Source: Corynebacterium sp. HMSC036D02 (GTDB lineage Bacteria; Actinomycetota; Actinomycetes; Mycobacteriales; Mycobacteriaceae). Taken from it: a DNA stretch of 64,000 nucleotides. The DNA lies in contig NZ_KV827680.1 of NCBI RefSeq assembly GCF_001836165.1, positions 1-64,000 on the forward strand, written 5' to 3'. The notes beneath the pieces are model-generated. The model had not been told where the DNA came from. It searched no databases and was given only the letters and a program-made list of their open reading frames with translations. Shown here one piece after another: positions 59,762 to 64,000 of this stretch; position 1 is the first letter of the stretch; each line of letters starts with the position of its first letter. Position numbers and translations under genes: made by a program.

Positions 59762-62174
59762 TGTTCTGGCCGTCCTTGTACGGGTTGTTGCGGTATTCAT
59801 TCTCTCCCCAGCCGGGCGCGCCCCAGGCGTGATCCTCCGGCTTGGCGTGGCGGCCGCGGCGTTCCGGTTCGCGCGGTTGCGGCTGGGAATCTGGCTGCGG
59901 TGCAGCAGCATTCGGTACACGCGGAATCTCTTGGGTGTCCTCGCTGCTGGGCCCTGCTTGCTCTGGGGCCACGGTCTCCTCCTGCGCCGCGTCGCTGACA
60001 GCTTCGTCCTCGCTCAGCTCGCGGCCAGTGGGTTCGGTGATCTCGGATTCGCCGAAGAAGGTATTGCCCTTGTCCGGGTCCACATAGTCACCTGCGTGCT
60101 GGCCAAAGCTGAAGCCGATCTCCTCGACCGGCGCCCCCTGCTTCGGACCATTGGCCTCCCCGCGCTCGAGCTCCGCCTGGCGGCGCTCGCGGGCGGCACG
60201 GGAGGCGTCGAGAAGCGTCATGCGTTTCGGCAGCTCCTCACCGCGCTCCTGGGCCAGCTCCACCGGGGTCTTCACCGGCTCGCGGCCAGCCTGGCGCGGG
60301 AAGCGAGCGTCCTCGTTCGGGAAGACGTCGAAAGCCTCGCGCGGCTCGATGCCCTTGAAGATGCCCTCGAGGTCCGGGCGGCGCAGGGTTTCCTTCTCCA
60401 GCAGCATCTCGGCGAGCTTATCCAGGTAGTCGCGGTGCTCGGACAGGATGTCATAGGCCTGCTGGTGAGCGCGGTCCAGCAGGTAGGCCATCTGCTCGTC
60501 GATCTTGGCAGCCACGGCATCTGAGTAATCAATGCTTCCACCGCCGCCGGCATAGCTGAAGGGATCGCCCTGCTCCTGGCCGTACTTGACGGTGCCCAGG
60601 TCCGGGCTAAAGCCATACTCAGTCAGCATGGAGCGCGCGATCTTGGTGGCGTGCTCAATATCGGAGGATGCACCGGTGGTCGGTGCGCCGAACACGAGCT
60701 CCTCCGCGGCACGCCCGCCCATGGCGAAGACAAGGCGAGCGAAAAGCTCATCGCGGGTGTACATGCCCTTATCGTCTTCCTGCGCGGTCATGGCGTGGCC
60801 GCCAGTGCGGCCGCGGGCCAAGATGGTCACCTTGTAGACACGCTCGATATCCTTCAGCGCCCACGCGGACAACGTGTGGCCACCCTCGTGGTAGGCGGTG
60901 ACCTTCTTCTCATGCTCGGAAATGATCTTGCCCTGGCGGCGCGGGCCGCCGACGACGCGGTCGGTAGCCTCCTCCAGCGCGTCATAGGTAATGACGTTGC
61001 CGCCAATGCGGGCGGTGAGCAGGGCGGCCTCGTTGAGCACGTTGGCCAGGTCTGCACCGGACATGCCAGCGGTGCGCTTGGCCAGCTGCGCCACGTCGAC
61101 TTCCTTGGCCAGCGGCTTGTCCTTGGCGTGCACGCGCAGAATCTGCTCGCGGCCGGCCAGGTCCGGGTTGGTCACCGGGATCTGGCGGTCGAAGCGGCCC
61201 GGGCGAAGAAGCGCGGGGTCCAGGATGTCGGGACGGTTGGTAGCGGCAATGAGGATGACGCCTTCACGGTCGCCGAAGCCATCCATCTCCACGAGCAGCT
61301 GGTTCAGCGTCTGCTCGCGCTCATCGTGACCACCGCCAGTGCCGGAACCACGCTGGCGGCCCACGGCGTCAATCTCATCGACGAAGATGATGCACGGGCT
61401 ATTCTGCTTGGCCTGCTTAAACAGATCACGCACGCGGGAAGCACCCACGCCGACGAACATCTCCACGAAGTCGGAACCAGAAATGGAATAGAAAGGCACG
61501 CCGGCCTCGCCCGCGACCGCGCGGGCCAGAAGCGTCTTACCGGTACCCGGCGGGCCATAGAGCAGCACGCCGCGCGGGATCTTCGCGCCCAGCTCATGGT
61601 AGCGCTCCGGATCATCCAGGAAGTCCTTGATCTCCTGCAGCTCATCCACAGCTTCATCCGCGCCGGCCACATCCGCGAAGGTGTTGGTGGGCATGTCCTT
61701 GGTCAGCTCCTTCGCCTTGGAGCCACCGATGCCGAACATGCCGCCCGCGCCCTGCTGCATGCGGGTCATCATCCAGAACAGCAACGCGAAGAGGATCAGC
61801 ATCGGCAGCAGGAAGCTGATCATGGAGCCAATGAAGGAATCCTGCGTGACCTTGGTCTGGTACTTATCCGCACCAGAATCCTTCACCGCGTTGAAGACCT
61901 GCTCGGAGGCGCGTGCCGGGTACTTGGCAATGACTTCCTCGATACCCTCCTGCTCTTCTACCGTCACCGGTTCTCTGAGCTTGAGGCGCACCTGTTGCTC
62001 GCGATCATCGATCTGCGCTTCCTCGACGTTCTTAGAGCTCAACTGCTCCATGGCCACGGAGGTGTCGACCTGCTTGAAGCTCCGGGCATCGTTGCTAAAG
62101 AACGTAAAGGCGTACAGCAGAATGAGAACCAGGCCCGCGATCGAGCCATAGCGGATGATGTTCTTGTTTTTCAT
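59751..62174 (-). CDS. ftsH: ATP-dependent zinc metalloprotease FtsH
   Basis: FtsH is a membrane-bound AAA+ protease that degrades misfolded and regulatory proteins. The 807-residue protein has membrane segments at about 8-25 and 115-137 around an extracellular domain, Walker A GPPGTGKT (207-214), Walker B FVDEID, the second region of homology ending RPGRFDR, and the zinc motif HEGGH (429-433). After about 620 a poorly conserved Glu/Gln/Pro-rich tail of some 190 residues follows, longer than in E. coli. AAGG lies 6 nt before the ATG. Confidence 0.96.
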   Translation of the reverse strand: MKNKNIIRYGSIAGLVLILLYAFTFFSNDARSFKQVDTSVAMEQLSSKNVEEAQIDDREQQVRLKLREPVTVEEQEGIEEVIAKYPARASEQVFNAVKDSGADKYQTKVTQDSFIGSMISFLLPMLILFALLFWMMTRMQQGAGGMFGIGGSKAKELTKDMPTNTFADVAGADEAVDELQEIKDFLDDPERYHELGAKIPRGVLLYGPPGTGKTLLARAVAGEAGVPFYSISGSDFVEMFVGVGASRVRDLFKQAKQNSPCIIFVDEIDAVGRQRGSGTGGGHDEREQTLNQLLVEMDGFGDREGVILIAATNRPDILDPALLRPGRFDRQIPVTNPDLAGREQILRVHAKDKPLAKEVDVAQLAKRTAGMSGADLANVLNEAALLTARIGGNVITYDALEEATDRVVGGPRRQGKIISEHEKKVTAYHEGGHTLSAWALKDIERVYKVTILARGRTGGHAMTAQEDDKGMYTRDELFARLVFAMGGRAAEELVFGAPTTGASSDIEHATKIARSMLTEYGFSPDLGTVKYGQEQGDPFSYAGGGGSIDYSDAVAAKIDEQMAYLLDRAHQQAYDILSEHRDYLDKLAEMLLEKETLRRPDLEGIFKGIEPREAFDVFPNEDARFPRQAGREPVKTPVELAQERGEELPKRMTLLDASRAARERRQAELERGEANGPKQGAPVEEIGFSFGQHAGDYVDPDKGNTFFGESEITEPTGRELSEDEAVSDAAQEETVAPEQAGPSSEDTQEIPRVPNAAAPQPDSQPQPREPERRGRHAKPEDHAWGAPGWGENEYRNNPYKDGQNNER

Positions 62175-62224
62175 TAATTACCTTGCGAATTCGAGGCCTC
62201 AAACCAAAAGAGGGCAAGAAAAGA

Positions 62225-62812
62225 CTAATCGTTGCTGTAGACCGCAGGCTCCAGGGTGCCCACGTAGGGCAAGTCGCGGTAGCGCTCCGCGAAATCCAGG
62301 CCATAGCCCACGACGAACTCATTCGGGATGTCAAAACCTACATCGAAGAGATCCAGCTCCGCCTTGACTACTTCGGGCTTGCGCAACAGCGTCACCACTT
62401 CCAGGGAACGCGGCTGGCGGCCCTGCAGGTTGCGGATGAGCCAGGACAAGGTCAGGCCGGAATCAATGATGTCTTCCACGATGACAACGTCGCGGCCCTC
62501 GATATCGCGGTCCAGATCTTTCAGAATCCGCACCACGCCCGAGGATGAGGCAGAGTTGCCGTAGGAGGACACCGCCATGAACTCCAGCTGGGACGGGATA
62601 GCCAGTTTGCGGGCGAAATCCGTCAGGAAGAAAACCGCGCCCTTGAGCACGCAGACCAAGATGAGGTCCTCGTCGGTGTTGCTGTATTTCTCGGACACGC
62701 GATCCGCCATCTCCTGGATGCGCGCCTGAAGTTCATCTTCGGTGATGAGAACGTTTTTGATGTCCTCTCCATAAGGATTGGCGGGGACGGCTAAATCATG
62801 GTTGTCGTGCAC
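62225..62812 (-). CDS. hpt: Hypoxanthine phosphoribosyltransferase
   Basis: Hpt salvages hypoxanthine and guanine with PRPP. The 195-residue protein has [17 protein letters not shown] and the PRPP-binding motif [13 protein letters not shown]. The GTG start at 62812 has AAAGGAG 7 nt upstream and lies inside the tilS end (overlap 17 bp). The order tilS-hpt-ftsH is conserved across Gram-positive bacteria. Confidence 0.94.
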   Translation of the reverse strand: MHDNHDLAVPANPYGEDIKNVLITEDELQARIQEMADRVSEKYSNTDEDLILVCVLKGAVFFLTDFARKLAIPSQLEFMAVSSYGNSASSSGVVRILKDLDRDIEGRDVVIVEDIIDSGLTLSWLIRNLQGRQPRSLEVVTLLRKPEVVKAELDLFDVGFDIPNEFVVGYGLDFAERYRDLPYVGTLEPAVYSND

Positions 62813-63755
62813 GTGAGCGCTCCTTTGCTGACCGAGGCAATATTGACAGTTTGCCACCAACGCGTGCGACTTCCAACCTTGTGCCTTTCTTTTCACTGCG
62901 GACGGCGACGGGGCCTTGTCCATGCCACCGCGTGCACAGGGCATCGATGCCGCGCACTGCCTCGCGAGTAACCTCTACTCCTTCCTCGCGCAGCCACGCG
63001 GCGATCGCCCGGCGGCGCTTCGGTTCTGGGAGAACGGCCAGCGCGGTGCAGTCGGTGGTGGGGTGGGTGCTGAGGAGGGCGTCGTCAAGCGCGGCGTCGT
63101 GGGCTGCCTGGGCTAAGGCCGGGACGGGGTCTCCGCCCACGATCTCCTGCAGGCGCGGGAGGATCTCGCGGCGCAGTGCCACGCGGCGGAAGGCCAGGTC
63201 CTGGTTCTGGGGGTCCTGCCAGACCTCCAGCCCCAGCTCCGCGCAGGCGGCCTCGGTCTGGGCGCGGCGCACGCTGAGCAGGGGGCGCAGGACGTGCACA
63301 CCTTCGACCGAGGAACGCTCGCGCATGCCCGCCACTCTCCCGCGGAGGGCGCTGAGCAGCAGGGTTTCGGCCTGGTCATCAGCGGTATGCGCCACCGCCA
63401 CCTCTTCCCAGGGTGCGAAGGCACGGTACCGGGCGCCGCGGGCTTCGGCCTCCACGGAGCCTTGCTTGCCGACGTCCACCCGCAACACCTCCGCCCCCGC
63501 CCCCAAAGCGCAGGCCTGCTCAGCAGCCCGGCGCGCCTGCGTGGCCGAGCCTTCCTGCAAACCGTGATCGACGCACAGCGCTGTCACCTCGTGCCCCTCT
63601 GCGAGGAGTGCTGCGGTCAGCGCCAAGGAGTCGGCGCCTCCGGACAGGCCCACCGCGATGGCGCGTGGTTGCTCACCCATCACGGCGCGCGCAGCGACGC
63701 GGCAGGCCAAGAAGTTGGGGCTTGTGCGCGGCCAGAAGGGCTTCTTAGAAGTCAT
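62796..63755 (-). CDS. tilS: tRNA(Ile)-lysidine synthase
   Basis: TilS converts the wobble C of tRNA-Ile(CAU) to lysidine with ATP and lysine. The 319-residue protein has the PP-loop SGGADS (38-43), [18 protein letters not shown] with the family Asp, and LRPLLSVRR. It has only a short region after the core, as in other Actinobacteria. Its ATG overlaps the upstream dac stop by 11 bp. Confidence 0.93.
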   Translation of the reverse strand: MTSKKPFWPRTSPNFLACRVAARAVMGEQPRAIAVGLSGGADSLALTAALLAEGHEVTALCVDHGLQEGSATQARRAAEQACALGAGAEVLRVDVGKQGSVEAEARGARYRAFAPWEEVAVAHTADDQAETLLLSALRGRVAGMRERSSVEGVHVLRPLLSVRRAQTEAACAELGLEVWQDPQNQDLAFRRVALRREILPRLQEIVGGDPVPALAQAAHDAALDDALLSTHPTTDCTALAVLPEPKRRRAIAAWLREEGVEVTREAVRGIDALCTRWHGQGPVAVRSEKKGTRLEVARVGGKLSILPRSAKERSRARQP

Positions 63756-64000
63756 GGAGTGCGGCGGCGAGGGCGTCTTGGGCCTGGCGGGCGGAGGTGA
63801 CTTCGCCGTCGTTGACCAGGAAGGCGAAGGCGTAAACGCGGCCCGACTGCCCCTGGGCGGTGCCGGTCAGCGCGGAAGTTCCCGTGAGGGTGCCGGTCTT
63901 GGCGCGAACGTACCCGCGGGCGGGCGACTCGTGATAGCGCTCGTAGAGGGTTCCTTCGCCGCCGGCAAGAGGGAGGTAGCCCAGGAGTGGGCGTAGCTCG
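63745..64000 (-). CDS. dac: D-alanyl-D-alanine carboxypeptidase/endopeptidase, 3' end (partial)
   Basis: Translation of the minus strand from 63999 gives an open 84-residue C-terminus, including YHESPARGYVRAKTGTLTGT with the KTG box of class C penicillin-binding proteins (PBP4/DacB type, peptidase S13). It ends AAALHDF at 63745. The active-site SxxK and SxN motifs lie beyond the window edge. The enzyme trims D-Ala from peptidoglycan stem peptides outside the membrane. Coupled to tilS by overlap. Confidence 0.85.
   Translation of the reverse strand, partial: ELRPLLGYLPLAGGEGTLYERYHESPARGYVRAKTGTLTGTSALTGTAQGQSGRVYAFAFLVNDGEVTSARQAQDALAAALHDF

Noticed and set aside
60651..62177. A 508-codon plus-strand frame opposite ftsH.
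   Set aside because: Shadow of ftsH; His/Gln/Leu-rich with no family features.
1..64000. Defence island, biosynthetic cluster, prophage or CRISPR array.
   Set aside because: No matching genes or direct-repeat arrays with spacers were seen; nearly all genes are core chromosomal functions.

Overview
This window reads as ordinary, vertically inherited chromosome of a Corynebacterium (Actinobacteria, high GC, roughly 60 percent by eye). The evidence is a set of corynebacterial genes in a familiar order: purC-purB-purD, a PhoS/PhoR-type two-component system, pyruvate:quinone oxidoreductase, the threonine exporter ThrE, otsA/otsB, an IpsA-like LacI regulator, a zinc-type ABC transporter, rlmB-cysS-ispF-ispD-carD, radA, a beta carbonic anhydrase, mutY, clpC and lysS. 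The right end, DUF2520-type gene to dac through folK, folB, folP, folE, ftsH, hpt and tilS, matches the same block in Mycobacterium. No rRNA, insertion sequence, prophage or CRISPR array was seen. The only RNA gene found is one tRNA-Thr.

Layout. 1-9.8 kb: a pair of repeat hairpins, a deacetylase-like protein, oligopeptidase B, purC, purB, purD, a HIT protein and the phoS/phoR pair. 10-16 kb: a TipAL-like MerR regulator, two MFS transporters, pqo and a TetR regulator. 16-25 kb: tRNA-Thr, thrE, a lysine-rich basic protein, the trehalose OtsAB genes with a lipoprotein gene between them, ipsA, and a zinc-type ABC importer. 25-36 kb: an esterase, rlmB, cysS, ispF, ispD, carD, a lipoprotein, radA, carbonic anhydrase, mutY and a second ThrE-family protein. 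36-41 kb is the most accessory-looking part: a DUF4236 mini-protein, a secreted lipase, three poorly known genes and a CDF metal exporter. 41-53 kb: clpC, a kinase-like membrane protein, an MFS exporter, two paralogous lipoproteins, lysS and the Tat-exported phosphatase phoX. 53-64 kb: panE, a degenerate panC-like gene, the folate operon, ftsH, hpt, tilS and the 3' end of dac.

Themes. Many genes have a TANNNT-like -10 hexamer placed 6-8 nt before the start codon and no Shine-Dalgarno, so leaderless transcription appears common. Candidate operators join genes within the window: GTTCA repeats with 11-nt period before phoX (possible PhoR target), an AATGATAATGA palindrome before the zinc importer (possible Zur site), a palindrome before the CDF exporter, a ClgR-type box before clpC, and palindromes in the promoter of the MFS-tetR pair. 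I found no convincing wholly new multi-gene system. The best leads are two families of hairpin repeats, the lysine-rich protein beside otsA, the kinase-like membrane protein, the degenerate PanC, and the unknown genes at 37.9-40.3 kb.
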